Made by a program: the position numbers and the translations under genes
Part shown: positions 22,865 to 34,973 of the stretch, piece after piece
How the letters are laid out: the number at the start of each line of letters is the position of its first letter
How positions within the stretch are numbered: position 1 is the stretch's first letter
NCBI RefSeq assembly: GCF_033118175.1
Contig: NC_083711.1
Location: 41,116,001 to 41,180,000, forward strand
DNA from: Dama dama
Lineage: Eukaryota > Chordata > Mammalia > Artiodactyla > Cervidae
Length of the DNA: 64,000 nucleotides
Reading direction: 5' to 3'
Notes under the pieces: model-generated
What the model was told of the DNA's origin: nothing
The model's database searches: none
What the model saw: the letters and a program-made list of their open reading frames with translations, nothing else

Positions 22865-24919
22865 TCTCTCAGTTTAAATCAGAAGTTAGAAATGATTAAA
22901 CTTCTGGGGAAGCCATGTTGAAAGCCAAGCTAGGTGAACAGTTAGGCCTCTTGAACAAATAGCCAAGTTGTGAATGTAAGAAAAATTTATATATGGACAT
23001 TAAAAGTGCTATTCCAGTGAACACACAGATGAAATGAAAGCAAATCAGCTTTGTTGTTGCTATGGAGAAAGTTTTAGTGGTCTGAATGGAAGATCAAACT
23101 AGCCACAACATTCCATTAAACCAAAGCCTAAGTCAGAGCAATGCTCTGACTCTTCAACTCTAGAAAGATGAGAGAGGCAAGGAAACTGTCTCCATAACAC
23201 AGAAATACAAGATAAAGCAGCAAATGCTCATGTAGAAGCTGCACAAAGTTATCCAGAAAGCCTAGCTAAAATAATTAAAATGAAGGCAGCTACACTAAGC
23301 AACAGATATTTAATGTAGACAAAACAGTCTTATATTGGATGCCATGTACAACATTCATAGCTTGAGAGGAGAAGTCAATGTTTGGCTTCAAAGTTTCAAA
23401 AAGGGACTAGTTCTCTTGTTAACAAAAGTTAACAAAACTGGCAACTTGGAGTTGAAGCCAGTTTTCATATACATTCTGAAAATTCTAGAGTCCTTAAGAA
23501 TTATGCTAAATCTATTCTACTTATGCTCTATAAATGAAACAACAAAGTATATCTGTTTATAACATGGTTTACTGAATCTTTTAAACCCACTATTGAGACC
23601 TACTTTTCAGAGAAAAAGATTTCTTTCAAAATATTACTACTCATTGACAATGTACCTGGTCACTCAAGTGCTCTGATGAAGATATACAATAAGATGAATG
23701 TTGCTTTTCATGACTGCTAGCATAATAGCTGTTCTGCAGCTCATGGATCAAGGAGTAATGTAGGTGTCTTATTATTTAAGAAATACATTTCATAAGTCTA
23801 GAGTTACCAAAGATAATGATTCCTCTATTGGAACTGGGAGGTCAACTGAAAATCTGGAGAAGATTCATCTTTTAGATGGCCATTAAAAACATTTGTGATT
23901 CATGGGATGATCTCAGAAAATCAAATGAATAGGAGTTTGGAAGAAATTTATTCTAACTCTTATGACTGACTTTGAGGAGTTCAAGAGTTCAGTGAAAGTA
24001 GTAACTGCAGTCATGGTGGCAATAATAAGAGAATTAAAATCAGAAATGGAGCCTGAAGATGTGACTGAATTGTTGTTATCTCCTGGAAAAACTTGAATGG
24101 ATAGTTGCTCTTTATGAATGAGCAAATAGAGTGATTTCTTGAGATGGAAGCTACTCCTGGTGAAAATGTTGTGAAGATTGTTGAAATAACAAAGGATTTA
24201 GAACATTATATTAGCTTAGTTGATAAAACAGTGGCAGTGTTTGAGAGGCCTGACTCCAATCTTCAAAGTTCTACTTTGAAGGTAAAATGGGTAAAATACA
24301 ATCAAACAATCTTGCATGATACAGAGAAATCGTTTATGAAAGGAAGAGTCAACTGATGCAGCAAACTTCATTTTTGTCTTATATTCAGAAATGTCTACAA
24401 TCATTCCAACCTTTAGTAACCACCACTCAGACCAGTCAACAGCCATGAACATTGAACCAAGATCTTCCACCAGCAAAAAATATCACTACTCATTGAAGGC
24501 TTAGATGATAGTTATTTTTTAGTAATAAATTAGTAAAAGTTGCTTCAGTCGTGTCTGACTCTGTGACACTTGGACTGTAGCCCACCAGACTCTTCTGTTC
24601 ATGGAATTCTTCAGGCAAGAATACTGGAGTGGATTGCCATTCCCTTCTCCATGGGATCTTCCTGACCCAGGGATTGAGCCCCGGGTCTCTTACATTGTCA
24701 AGCAGATTCTTTACCATTTGAACCACCAGAAAAGCAATAAATCAAGTGTATCTATTTTTAAGCATAATGCTATTATATAGCAAATAAACTACCGTATAGT
24801 GTAAACGTAAATTTTATTTGCATTGGAAAACCAAAATAGTTTGCGTGATTCACCTTATTGCAATATTCACTGTATTGTGGTGGTCTGGAACGAACCCACA
24901 ATATGTCTGAGGTACGTTG
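22865..24919 (+). mobile_element. Tigger1 (pogo-type) DNA transposon relic
   Basis: The plus strand follows the Tigger1 transposase: GAAATGATTAAACTTCTGGG near the start (DNA-binding part), then the catalytic core. Three aspartates remain visible in local frames: NVDKT (GAC 23318-23320), LLIDNVPGH (GAC 23646-23648) and MDQGV (GAT 23746-23748). Frameshifts lie between each pair. EATPGENVVKIVEITKDLEH and the inverted-repeat end GGTGGTCTGGAACGAACCCA...GAGGTACGTTG close the element near 24919, followed by TA. Its 5' terminal part is missing. A Bov-tA interrupts it at 24531-24735. Confidence 0.93.
24531..24735 (-). mobile_element. Bov-tA SINE inside Tigger1
   Basis: GCTTCAGTCGTGTCTGACTC ... TGAACCACCAGAAAAGC, reverse complement. 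Flanked by AATAAAT at 24524-24530 and 24736-24742 (7-bp duplication). Tigger1 sequence resumes directly afterwards (TTTTTAAGCATAATGCTATT). Confidence 0.95.
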
Positions 24920-25324
24920 TAAATCTCTTAGGTCCATGCTAGGTTCACTCAATAGTTAAAAAGTATGTACATATAAGAACACTATAATTTGCCCTAAATG
25001 ACACACATTTTTTTGAAAGTGTCTTGCTAAGACCCTTAATTCAAAAAGATACAATGGATAATGGCAGATATACAGGAGACATTTTAGAAAGCAGATGTGT
25101 TTTAAATCACAACTATGGCCAAAGCATACCACTCCTTAGGTCCCATTCTGTGGGAAATGATTCTCACTTCAATTTTTTTCTCTTGCTTCTGGAAATTTGA
25201 ATTTCATTATAATGTAGTAGGGAAAAAAAAAAAAAAACAACTCCAAAAAACTGAGGTTTTCTTTATACAACAGTTTTAGTGGATCAATATTATGGAAGTT
25301 AGATAGTCAGGGATATTATTCTCA
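24920..25324. other. Unassigned spacer
   Basis: AT-rich. An A run of about 14 lies near 25207-25220. Nothing else recognised. Confidence 0.5.
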
Positions 25325-25475
25325 ACTAGGATTCTTAGAATCCCCTACAGGAATGTTTGGAAATATGGGGGAATTTTGGAAGTAATCCATACTTTGAGTG
25401 GGCACTGACACTAGTGGATGGAGCCATACATGCTGGATATTCTTTAAGGGTGAGGAAAATCCTATTCTATAAAAA
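25325..25475 (+). mobile_element. Probable MER5A-like hAT-Charlie relic
   Basis: AATGTTTGGAAATATGGGGG, CACTAGTGGATGGAGC and CATGCTGGATATTC sit in the order of the MER5A segments AATGTCTGGAGACATTTTTG, CATCTAGTGGGTAGAGGC and GATGCTGCTAAACATC. Strongly diverged. Confidence 0.5.
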
Positions 25476-25589
25476 CAGTTCCACCCACTATGTGAACAGA
25501 GTCCCTGTAGAGAAACAGAGGAGAATGTAAATCAGTAGGAGGAGCGGAGGGTGTTCCAAAAGAGACCCTACTGTCAGCACTATTGCATA

Positions 25590-25747
25590 CATGGTGGTAA
25601 AGAACCTGCCTGCCAATGCAAGCATACCTACACCAGTATTCTTGCTGGATAATTCCGTGGGCAGAGGAGCCTGGAGGACTACAGTCCAAAGGGTCACCAA
25701 GAGTTAGAAACGACTGAAGCCATGACTGAAGTGACTTAGCACACACC
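25590..25747 (+). mobile_element. Degraded Bov-tA SINE, left arm of an inverted pair
   Basis: GGTGGTAAAGAACCTGCCTG, ACACCAGTATTCTTGCTGGA and GGCAGAGGAGCCTGGAGGAC. The middle of the body (ATCCCCTGGAGAAGG segment) is deleted. It ends in GACTTAGCACACACCC, directly joined to a minus-strand copy. Confidence 0.9.
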
Positions 25748-25920
25748 CATGCAGAAAGTAGCCTGCCAAGTTCCTCTGTGCATGGGATTATCCTGGCAAG
25801 AAGACTGGAGTGGGTTGCCACGCCCTCCTCCAAGGGATCTTCCCAACCCAGGGATGAAACACTCCTGCAGTTCTTGCATTGACAGATGGATTCTTTATCA
25901 CTGAGCCATCTAGAAAGCCC
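25748..25920 (-). mobile_element. Bov-tA SINE, right arm of an inverted pair
   Basis: GTAGCCTGCCAAGTTCCTCT, GGAGTGGGTTGCCACGCCCT and GAGCCATCTAGAAAGCCC. The tail side abuts the tail of the preceding plus-strand copy, so the two are tail to tail. Confidence 0.92.
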
Positions 25921-26147
25921 CCAGGGTTCAAACATAGTTGCACTGAACTTCAAAGTACCCAACCTTTCTCCTGAAGTGGAAAGACATTAAAACACTGCAC
26001 CATTAATATCCAGTGCAATCAACTTGGTTGTATGAACTTGCAGTTACTATGTATGAATATAGACTTTCATCACAAACATGTTTTTCCAGGCTCTCAGATT
26101 TTATGGAAAAAATTGAGGACCAATAATATTGCTATTTATAATAGCAG

Positions 26148-26345
26148 GGATTCCCTGGTGGCTCAGATGGTAAAAAATCTTCAATGCCAGAGACCCCGGT
26201 TCAATTCCTGGGTAGGAAAGAACTCCTGGAGAAGGGAATGGCAACCCACTCCAGTATTCTTGCATGGAGAATTCCATGGACAGAGGAGCCTCGCAGGCTA
26301 CAGTTTATGGAGTTGCAGAGTCAGACATGACTGATTAACTAACAT
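26148..26345 (+). mobile_element. Bov-tA SINE
   Basis: Head GGGATTCCCTGGTGGCTCAG with the B-box-like GGTTCAATTCC, body GAGAAGGGAATGGCAACCCA, end GTCAGACATGACTGATTAAC. Full length. Confidence 0.95.
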
Positions 26346-26452
26346 ACAACATACATATGTATAAAATATCATTATTTTATTCTTCTTTTAGAGGCTTAAA
26401 AAGACTAGTGTGCTAAAAAGCGAAAGGCAAAACTGATGAGATGGTGTGGTAG

Positions 26453-26636
26453 ATTGATTGCATTGTTCTTGCCACCCCATGGACTATAACCCTCCAGGCT
26501 TTCTGTGCATGGAATTGTCCAGGCAAGAGCATCAGAGTGGGCTGCCTTTTCCTACTCCAGGTGATCTTTCCTACCCAGGGACCAAACTCATGTCTTCTGC
26601 ATTGCAGGCAGATTCTTTATCATCTGAGTCACAGCA
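26453..26636 (-). mobile_element. Bov-tA SINE
   Basis: CCACCCCATGGACTATAACC, AGAGCATCAGAGTGGGCTGC and GCATTGCAGGCAGATTCTTT, reverse complement. Both ends are eroded (head ends ATCTGAGTCACAGC). Confidence 0.93.
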
Positions 26637-26649
26637 TTTACCCCCGATT

Positions 26650-27312
26650 ACATTGTTAGCCTTCAATTAATGACCTTGTAGCCCACTGTTGACCCTGTAA
26701 CTCCCTAGAGTCTTCCTGAACTGACCTTGACTGACCTTGTGACCTGCTTTGGCCAATAGAATGCTGAAAGGGTCATGGTATGTCTTCCTTATCTTTATTT
26801 TCTTTAAAGATTCTGCTACTTCTGTAAGGATGGACCTGGTATAACTACAGTAGTCTCAGTCAAGACCATCCTGGACCACTCTATAGAAAAATGACCCCAA
26901 ACCAGACTAGGTCAGCAAATCTGCCAACTCCTCTTCAGCTGTGTGTAGGTATAATATGTGAGTGACCGTGTGTTATACTGTGCTTAGGCACTCAGTAATA
27001 TCTGACTCTTTGCAACCCCATGGACTGTAGCCCATCAGGCTTCTCTTGTCCATGGAATTCTCCAGGCAAGAATACTAGAGTGGGTTGCCATGTCCTCCTC
27101 CAGGGGATCTTCCCAACCCAGGGACCAAACCTGGGTCTTCTGCATTGCAGGCAGATTCTTTACCTTCTGAGCTACCAGGGAAGCCTATGAGTGGCTATAG
27201 AGGAGAGCAAAATAATTACTCAACTGATCCATAGATTCATAAACATTAAGAATACTTATTATTTTAAATCATTGAGTTTTGGAGGTGCTTGATACATTGC
27301 CAACTGATACAG
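26650..27312 (+). mobile_element. MLT1-type (ERVL-MaLR) LTR, split by a Bov-tA
   Basis: CTGCTTTGGCCAATAGAATG, ATCTGCCAACTCCTCTTCAG and the right end ATTTTAAATCATTGAGTTTT GGAGG... CCAACTGATACAG follow the order of MLT1 LTRs. Bases 26966-27184 are a later Bov-tA. Only the LTR is seen; no internal viral-like gene. The left boundary is approximate. Confidence 0.75.
26966..27184 (-). mobile_element. Bov-tA SINE inside MLT1 LTR
   Basis: GACTCTTTGCAACCCCATGG ... CTTCTGAGCTACCAGGGAAG, reverse complement, well preserved. A GTGAGTG/ATGAGTG direct repeat flanks it (about 26958-26964 and 27187-27193). Confidence 0.95.
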
Positions 27313-29542
27313 ATTATTTTCTTGAGTTGATTTTTAAAATATAGTGTTTATATTCCATGAGAACCAACACTGCTCTAGCTTCTTAGAAACTTGGAACTCT
27401 GATTATATCAATAGAGCATGTTCTAAATATAAAACCTGGCAAACTCATCCAGGGCATGAAAGTGTCAGCAATAGAGAAGCTCCTGCAGGCAGCTTCAAGG
27501 TCAGTAGACATCTGCTAAGGGTACTGTCTAGCAGGAAAAACATGATACATCCTGCTTGAGACATTAGGAAATAGATTGATTTGTTAAAACATATAAGTTG
27601 CCACTTCTGGAGTGTGAAGGTTTCTTTTAGTCAAGCTCCTGGGATGTGAATCACTATAACTGGAAATTTAAAACAAATTTGTTGAAATTTTGGATCCTCA
27701 GAATGATAAAGTCTCTGGCTTACCAGTTATAAAAGCAAAGCTATCTTTCAGGGCAATTAATCACATCTGTCTGGAATGCTTCAACTGAAACAAAGATGCT
27801 TGTCCAAATGACTTTTTGGCATCCTTTCTCACCCATAAATCCATAATTTTAATCACAGGAATTGTTACCAAAGGAATTGTCTAGTCTTCACAGCACATTA
27901 TTACTCAGTATAAGTGCTTAACAATTTTGTGTAAGTCAGCTCCAGTGTTTAAAATATTTTTCTGAATCCCTAGAGTTAATTATTGAGCAATCGGCATGCA
28001 ATAAACCTTGAAGCAGTCTTCAAAGAAAGAGAAGTTACAAGTGGGAGGATCTAAAGACTGGGAATTACAGTAATCAAATTATGCGGTCAGGAGACATTAG
28101 TTGTTGCTGTGAGGTCTCTGGAAGATAAACATGGCTGAAACCCACAACGAATGAAAGCTGACATCAACAAGTTTTGTTCTATGTCCTACACAAACAGATT
28201 GGGTGGGAAGAGAAATCTTCCAAAATTAAATCAGTTTATCATTTCCAGACAACATTCTTATAGCTCCACTGCTATCCAAATTAGGGAGGAAGTAAAAAGG
28301 GAAGCACTGAGACTCTAATAAATCATCTCATAACCACCAAAATGTCATCTTTCCTGATTTGGAATTAAGAAGGCTTGACTCAGCCACCCAGAAATGTTCC
28401 TATGAGTGCCCTGGAACATAATACAAAAGACATGGAAAGTATTTTCCAAGAAGCCATAGACTCCAGTTTTATTAGTATATTCTATATCAATCATGAAGCC
28501 TTACAAAAAATTATTCAGGTATTTGGTTCATGAAAATATATGAAGCTTACAAGTTTGTGTTTGTTATTGCAAGATAAATCTTGCCACAGCAAATATTCTA
28601 ACTATAAACATTGCTGTATAGTTGTCAAAATCCTAGACGATGGGTCTCTTGTTTCACGTACAGATACGGGATAAAATCAACTTCCTTTAAAATGAAAGAA
28701 TGCAAACATCTCTCTCTCTAATTTCATTTCAATAAAATATTATTGTATGAATAATAGAAACATGACCCAGCTCACTACTTAGCAGACACTATACTATAAA
28801 TACTTTAAATTCTGTACTGTTTTTCAACCAGTTAACAATCTTGGATAATGCTTGCAAGTACTAACAAATCACAATTTTCAAAAAGTTATAAATAGACACA
28901 TGACAAAATGAATATATCCTTAAAAACATAATGTTAAATAAAGGCAAAATGAAACCAAAAATATAGCTCAGTACAATTAAGGTGGATTAAAATAGTACAT
29001 CTCAGTTTAAAAAAACAAAAACTTTCCCAATGATTCATACTAAACTTATACATTTTATTCAATTTAAATAAATTTTATTGAAACATAAATCAGCCATCTT
29101 AAAGGGAATACTTTTTCAGGAAGCAAATCACAATGGAAAGAGGAAATGAAGGGAAAAAATTAAACTTAAGAGGTATGCTTTGTAGGGATTTAAAAACTGC
29201 CTAAACACAATGCCTTTGATATGATACTTGATATGAAAGTTAGAGATTTTATTCAGCTTCATTATACACTTCTAAGTCTCCAAAAGTTTATTATATCACT
29301 TAGTATTTAATTTATATAATAAAGTATATAATTTAATGTGTATTTATTACTTTTGTAGACTTTTAATCATATACACATAACTTTCTCAAGTGATTTATTT
29401 TGGTTCATGTTTCTATTTCCCTTGAGATAAAAAAATGCAAATATTATTGTCCCTGACTTTTCTTCCACCTTTCCTCTTGCCTTTCTTCTTTTGCCATCTT
29501 ATCAAATATACTTTTAATTTGACTCAGTTAAAAAGAATTAAT
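27313..29542. other. Unassigned 2.2-kb stretch
   Basis: No SINE, LINE or exon recognised. The last part (28900-29100) is A-rich with L1-3'-like wording, but not enough to call. Frame 27344-27559 (71 aa) has no recognised motif. Confidence 0.5.
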
Positions 29543-30010
29543 TATGGGAGGGAGGGATAAGTTGGGAGATTGGGATTGATATTTACACACACTGCATGCT
29601 TGCATACTAGGTCACTTCAGTGATGTCCGACTCTTTGCAACCCGGTGGACGGTATCCCTCCAGGCTCCCCTGTTCATGGGATTCTCCAGGCAAGACTACT
29701 GGAGTGGGTTGCCATTCCTACTCCAGGGGATCTTCCCAACGGATTGAACCCTCATCTCTTATGTCTCCTGCATTGGCAGTCAGGTTCTTTACCACTAGTG
29801 CCATTTGGGAAGCTCATATACACACTGTTATATTTAAATAGATAACTAGTAAGGGCCTACTGTATAGAACAAAGAACTCTACTCAATACTCTGTAATGAC
29901 CTACGCAGGAAGAAAATCTAAAAAAGAATGGAAAAATGTAGAGCTGATTCATCTTGCTGTACAGAAGAAACTAACACAATAGTATAAATCAAATTTTTTA
30001 AAAAATGGAT
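29543..30010 (+). mobile_element. L1 3' end, split by a Bov-tA
   Basis: TTATGGGAGGGAGGGATAAG and TTGGGATTGATATTTACACA precede the SINE; TAGTAAGGGCCTACTGTATA, ATGACCTACGCAGGAAGAAA and CTTGCTGTACAGAAGAAACT follow. This is the standard order of the artiodactyl L1 3' end, closed by TTTTTTAAAAAATGG. Confidence 0.88.
29593..29815 (-). mobile_element. Bov-tA SINE inside L1 3' end
   Basis: TCAGTGATGTCCGACTCTTT ... CTAGTGCCATTTGGGAAGC. The head has an extra CTCTTATGTCTCC stretch. TACACAC-like sequence on both sides (about 29583-29590 and 29819-29826) may be the target duplication. Confidence 0.95.
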
Positions 30011-30666
30011 TAGTATAAACTATATATAGAACAATGAACATAAATCTGAACATTAATATATATCTACCTACTCTGCAACAACAAATATGTTTGTTTTTTA
30101 TATTTATAATTACTCTCATAGTTGGAATCTCCTGTGGATACTAATATTGTTAGTTTATTTAAATATTTACTGCCACATCAAGTAATGTGCTGGAATGATA
30201 ATGCCATGCCACTTGAGCTAGTAAAAGAACATGCCTAGCTTTAAAGTTAAATGGATTTTCTATGCTTACTCTACTTTTCTTACAATTGTTCCACATTTTA
30301 GTTTGCTTTGTATATTTGGCTCACTTTTTTAAAACTTTCATAGCTTTGTGTTTTTCTTGGAGTTTCCAGTTGTCTTTTTATTGCTTGAATAATGAATGTA
30401 TCTATCACAGTGATCAGCTTTTTGCCCAATAACTATTCTAGTAAATTATAACTGTGTTAGTAAGCATGATACAAGTATTTGACAAAACAGATTGTACATG
30501 CTTATGTCTACAAAAAATTCATTTTGAAAGTGAGACTACAAGCTCTCTGAGCACTATTTTATACCTTAATTAATAATTATTACATTAGTCACTCTTATCT
30601 TCTCCTATTCTACTGTAAATATTATAATGCCCAAGGAAATATCAGGCTTTGTATTTCAGATAGAAT
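30011..30666. other. Unassigned AT-rich spacer
   Basis: No feature recognised over 650 bp. Confidence 0.5.
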
Positions 30667-30868
30667 AGGTGGATCTGTGGCAAAGAAACCTCCTGCAATG
30701 CAGGAGATGCAGGTTAGATCCCTGTGTTGGGAAGGTCCCCTAAAGAAGGAAATGGCAACCTTGTCCAGTATTCTTGCCAGGGGATTGCCATGCGTAGGGG
30801 AACTGGTGGTGTTACAGTCCATGGAGTCTCAAAAGAGTCAGACAAGACTCGGCAATTAAGCAACAAGG
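30667..30868 (+). mobile_element. Bov-tA SINE, diverged
   Basis: Head GGTGGATCTGTGGCAAAGAA, body AGAAGGAAATGGCAACCTTG, end AAAGAGTCAGACAAGACTCG followed by AATTAAGCAACAA. Confidence 0.93.
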
Positions 30869-31715
30869 AAATGTGAAGAGAAGCCACTCACTGTTGGTCT
30901 CATTTTAACCAGTTTGGTTTTTAATTTAAATCCTCACATTCCACATACAGCAATGTAAAGAAGCTTATGCTAAAACCTTTAACTTCTTCGATGCTCAATA
31001 TAAACACTCTTGAAAGCCTTTCTTTCATGGACCGATCAGATTTTAAAAATAGCACTTTCCTACCAAATTTTTCCACAGAAAGCTAATTTTTGAGAGAAAT
31101 GAAAGAGAAGATAAAACAATAATAATGATAAGAAAAGATCAAACTGCATAAGCCAAACTACCAGCTAAGTCCCCTTAACTATAAAACACTTTAAGACACA
31201 ATTTAAGACAAATAATTTATTTTTTTGAAGACTATCACTTGCATTATTCTGTTCTCAATTAAATATTGTTTTCTCACATGGATCCATAACTTTCCTTATT
31301 TTTCTTCTCTCAGAAGGTTTTTATAAAACAAAGAACCTCTCAAACCAAACTGAGCCTATTTATATTTTGAATTTAATCAAAATACAAAATTGATCCTGCT
31401 TATATTTTGAATTTTCACTTTGCATGGCATTTTAATTTTATTTTTGACTTTTAAGTTGGTAATAATTTATGTTATTTAACCAATATGTAAAATTTTACTA
31501 TTCATACATATTTTTCCCACTCTGGGTGAAATCTGTTACTTGAAAACATAGCTATAATTAAGTTCCTCATTTGCACTGTAAATAATTAAAACAACAGCAA
31601 TTTCAAGATCATCAGGAAATTTTTGATATATTTTTCTGTTTATAGTATAGGTCATTCAGAGTAGCTCTAACTTAGTCTAAACCAATTAACATTTACAGTA
31701 GGTTTTGAGAAACAG
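30869..31715. other. Unassigned AT-rich stretch
   Basis: An imperfect duplication of TATATTTTGAATTT lies at about 31361-31412 (two copies about 40 bp apart). Otherwise nothing recognised. Confidence 0.5.
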
Positions 31716-32233
31716 CTCAATTCAGTTCAGTTCAGTCGCTCAGTCATCTCCAACTCTTTGCGACCCCAGGCCTCCCTGTCCTTCACCAACTCCTGGAGCT
31801 TACTCAAACTCACGTCCATAGAGTCAATGATGCCATCCAACCATCTCATCCTCTGTCGTCCCCTTCTCTTCCCGCCTTCAATCTTTCCCAGCATCAGGGT
31901 CTTTTCAAATGAGTCAGCTTTTTGCATCAGGTGGCCAAAGTATTGGAGTTTCAGCTTTAGCATCAGTCCTTCCAATGAATATTCAGGATTGATTTCCTTT
32001 TAGGATGGACTGGTTGGATCTCCTTGCAGTCCAAGGGACTCTCAAGAGTCTTCTCCAACACCACAGTTCAAAAGCATCAATTCTTTAGCACCCAGCTTTC
32101 TTATAGTTCAACTCTTACATCCATACATGACTACTGGAAAAACCATAGCTTTGACTAGATGCACCTTTGTTGGCAAAGTAATGTCTCTATTTTTAATATG
32201 CTGTCTAGGTTGGTCATAGCTTTTCTTCCAAGC
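31716..32233 (-). mobile_element. BovB 3'-end copy (about 520 bp)
   Basis: Reverse complement from CTCAATTCAGTTCAGTTCAG (3' end) to TTGGTCATAGCTTTTCTTCC (5' truncation). The ATGGACTGCAGCA segment near the 3' end is deleted (GCGACCCCAGGCCTCC). Minus-strand frame 31727-31975 reads MEGLMLKLKLQYFGHLMQKA. Fairly young by appearance. Confidence 0.95.
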
Positions 32234-34519
32234 TAACACAATTAAAATACAAATTAAATTTGCTATGTAGAATATGCTGCACACATATTAATTGGATTTG
32301 GAAGGTTGAATTTGATTGATAATATAGCTTAATCAGCATAATCAGTTAGCCATCATTTGTATATATTGTGATGTCTTTTACCCATGAGGTAATAATTTTG
32401 TAATACAAATAGATTGGAAAGTTACCAGCTTTGTTACAAATATTCTGAGAAAGTTTCAACTTCATCTCAGTAAGTCATCTTCAGAATAACAACTCCTGGG
32501 TGACAATAAAAATTAGTAATTGCATTGTGTCAGAAGGAGTTTTATAAACATCAACAAGCAAACTATAAGTATTTTACAATGATCAGTGTGATTTAAACTA
32601 GCACTGAGTTGTGCTTACCCAACAGCTGCTAGCTAAATGATTCCCTTCAGTCTCTAGATCTTGTTTTTACTTTGCTACTTTGTGTATAAATAGGTATCTG
32701 GCTGTAGGACCTGGAATGTATCCTTAAAATTATTTGCAAGGAACAAAATTATGTGGCTTTAAGAGAAAGACGTTTTCAATTTCAAGTAGAAAATGGATTA
32801 TGTATTAATCTATAAACTCTTACACTTCAGCCCTCAATTATGCTTTTGGTAACACTATACTATTACATGTTTTAAGCGTAGGAATGAATCTATGTCTAGT
32901 CACTCCAGTCATTTTTCTTATATTTTCCCCATAGGATAAGACAAGAGGTAAGATGGATTAGCTGCCACTTCTCCACAGAGGGATGCCAGCAAGATACAGA
33001 CATTCCTGATGTAGGTCTTGGCATTAACACTAGATTGGCATCAGACTCTTCAAAGTTTCCTTAAATAACATTGATTAAGGTTTTATGCCAACCTCCACTC
33101 TTGACTAGCTTTCTTTTGTAAAGATTCTGGATGAATTTTGAAATCAGTTTTGATTTGTAGGCTTATTCAATTACAGGGGGAAAAAAACTGCTTTTTTTTT
33201 TTTTTTCGTTTTATTTTGGTCACACACATTCTTACTTTTCCAAGTTACCACCATCCTCAAACCTCGGGAGGTACAGTTAGATTGGGTAACAGTCAAATTC
33301 CAAAAGCAAAGCTCTTCAAAAAATAAAAATCGATTTTTCACAGCTATTCAGAAATGCATAATAATTTGGAGTCTGTCTACCGGGAGGTATCACTTTCTCA
33401 ACCACAAGTTCCCTCCCTCCCTCCATCCACCCAGTCTCCTTGTGAGAAGAGTGTGTGTCGGCCTTAGATGCACACACAGCTACTGGGATTCACTCTATAG
33501 AACAACACATGCTGTTAGCACCCTCAGGCAATTGTTCTCCATTCCTCTGGGACACATGCACTCTCTGCACTCTCCTCTGAACTGAAATTATGCTTGAAAG
33601 CTTGATAATTTGATAAATCTTTTAATTGTGAGCTGTAAATCGTCAGGTTCCTTTTTAGTGTGGTGCTAACAATATTAGCTTTCTCTGCAAAGAGCACACT
33701 GGAATGATTAGTTTAAAAGCATCCTGTTAAAAGGTTATGCATTCTCTCTCTCTTTTTTGTACTATCTTTCAGAAGCAGCCAAATAATGCAGATATTTTAC
33801 TCCTATTATATGAGGTGAAGAAAGCTAAAAGTCTGTCACATGCCTGGAAAAGATCAAGTGTTCATTGCTTACCTTAGAAATTGGGTTTGTATTTTTGTAC
33901 TGGCTTTAGCTATTTCAGTCTGTATGACTAAGCATGCTCTCCCTTTTCTTGCATACAGTAGGAATGCTGACACTAGGGAACTCACTCTTTTTTTCATGTT
34001 GTTGTAACAAAATCTTGTATTGGCTGTGAGAGGAGATGGAGTCATCATCTTATTATGAAAGTTTTGAAATTAGAATAGAAATTCTCAACAGGGTGCCACC
34101 CAGGGTTTTGTGGTATCCTAACAACAGTAAGACAATTTTTCTGGTATTCGTGTTACCAAAATAGGACCAAGATTTTTGTCCAGTTATTCAGGAAGGAGGC
34201 CAAGAGGCACTTAAAATTCTATGAGCCCAAGGGGAGGCAAGAGTTATACCACTGGTAAAGGGAAAATTATGAAAAAACTGGAAATAATTTTAACCCTGCA
34301 GAGCTGGATGTAATGTAGAACATTTAACTTAATTGTGATTTAGTCAATTTTCCGTATTTACATTTGAACTTTAATTCATAATAGAAACACAGAAATCTCT
34401 TCTAGGAGACCTGTTTGTTTCTACAATACCATAATTTTCCTGAGGGCAAAATATTGCATGCTTAGGTATTTATTTCTTTGCATCCAACAATACTATCACT
34501 AACCTCCTGGTAGCAGCAT
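32234..34519. other. Unassigned, repeat-poor stretch
   Basis: No ruminant repeat over 2.3 kb. It includes a T run (33193-33208), a CCCTCCCTCCCT run (about 33410-33423), a high-complexity AT/GC-balanced block (about 33360-33770), and a splice-acceptor-like pyrimidine tract ending at 33772. See findings. Confidence 0.5.
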
Positions 34520-34640
34520 TTTATATGGTTTTAAATCCCATCTAGTCCACTTAATAGCTATGCTACCTTGGCTTCCTCACTTCCTGGAACTTCTGTTTTC
34601 TTTTCTTGAAATTAGATTAATTGGTTTTTCTTAGAGGTAT
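34520..34640 (+). mobile_element. Possible MIR SINE core/3' part
   Basis: CCACTTAATAGCTATGCTAC CTTGGCTTCC..., then CTTCTGTTTTCTTTTCTTGA, resemble MIR text (ACTTACTAGCTGTGTGACCT ... CAGTTTCCTCATCTG). Strongly diverged. Confidence 0.45.
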
Positions 34641-34973
34641 TTTAATAATACATGTGAAAGCAGAATTTTTAGTAATGCTCCCAAATATTAGTTCTTTCTC
34701 AATTAAAAAGCAACATGTAACACAAAAATTAAGTGGGCACTTAAAGTACCAAGTATATTGGTTTACAAATAGTATGAGTAACTTCACTTTGGTATCTGCT
34801 AGTCATTAGCAATCTTTTGAAAAATGTGCATTGATGGCTGTCTAAACATAGGTAATATTTAATTCATAGTATAGAGTTAGAAATTTTGCATTTCTTATAT
34901 TAAATTCCTTTGTACTCCTATTGCCAACAATTTCAGATTCTGAGAGCTTTTTACCTGCATATTGCTGTAGTTT

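Noticed and set aside
25462..25962. 166-residue minus-strand frame as a gene
   Set aside because: It spans the inverted Bov-tA pair and flanking DNA; the sequence is SINE-derived (for example the WEDPLEEG stretch from the SINE body).
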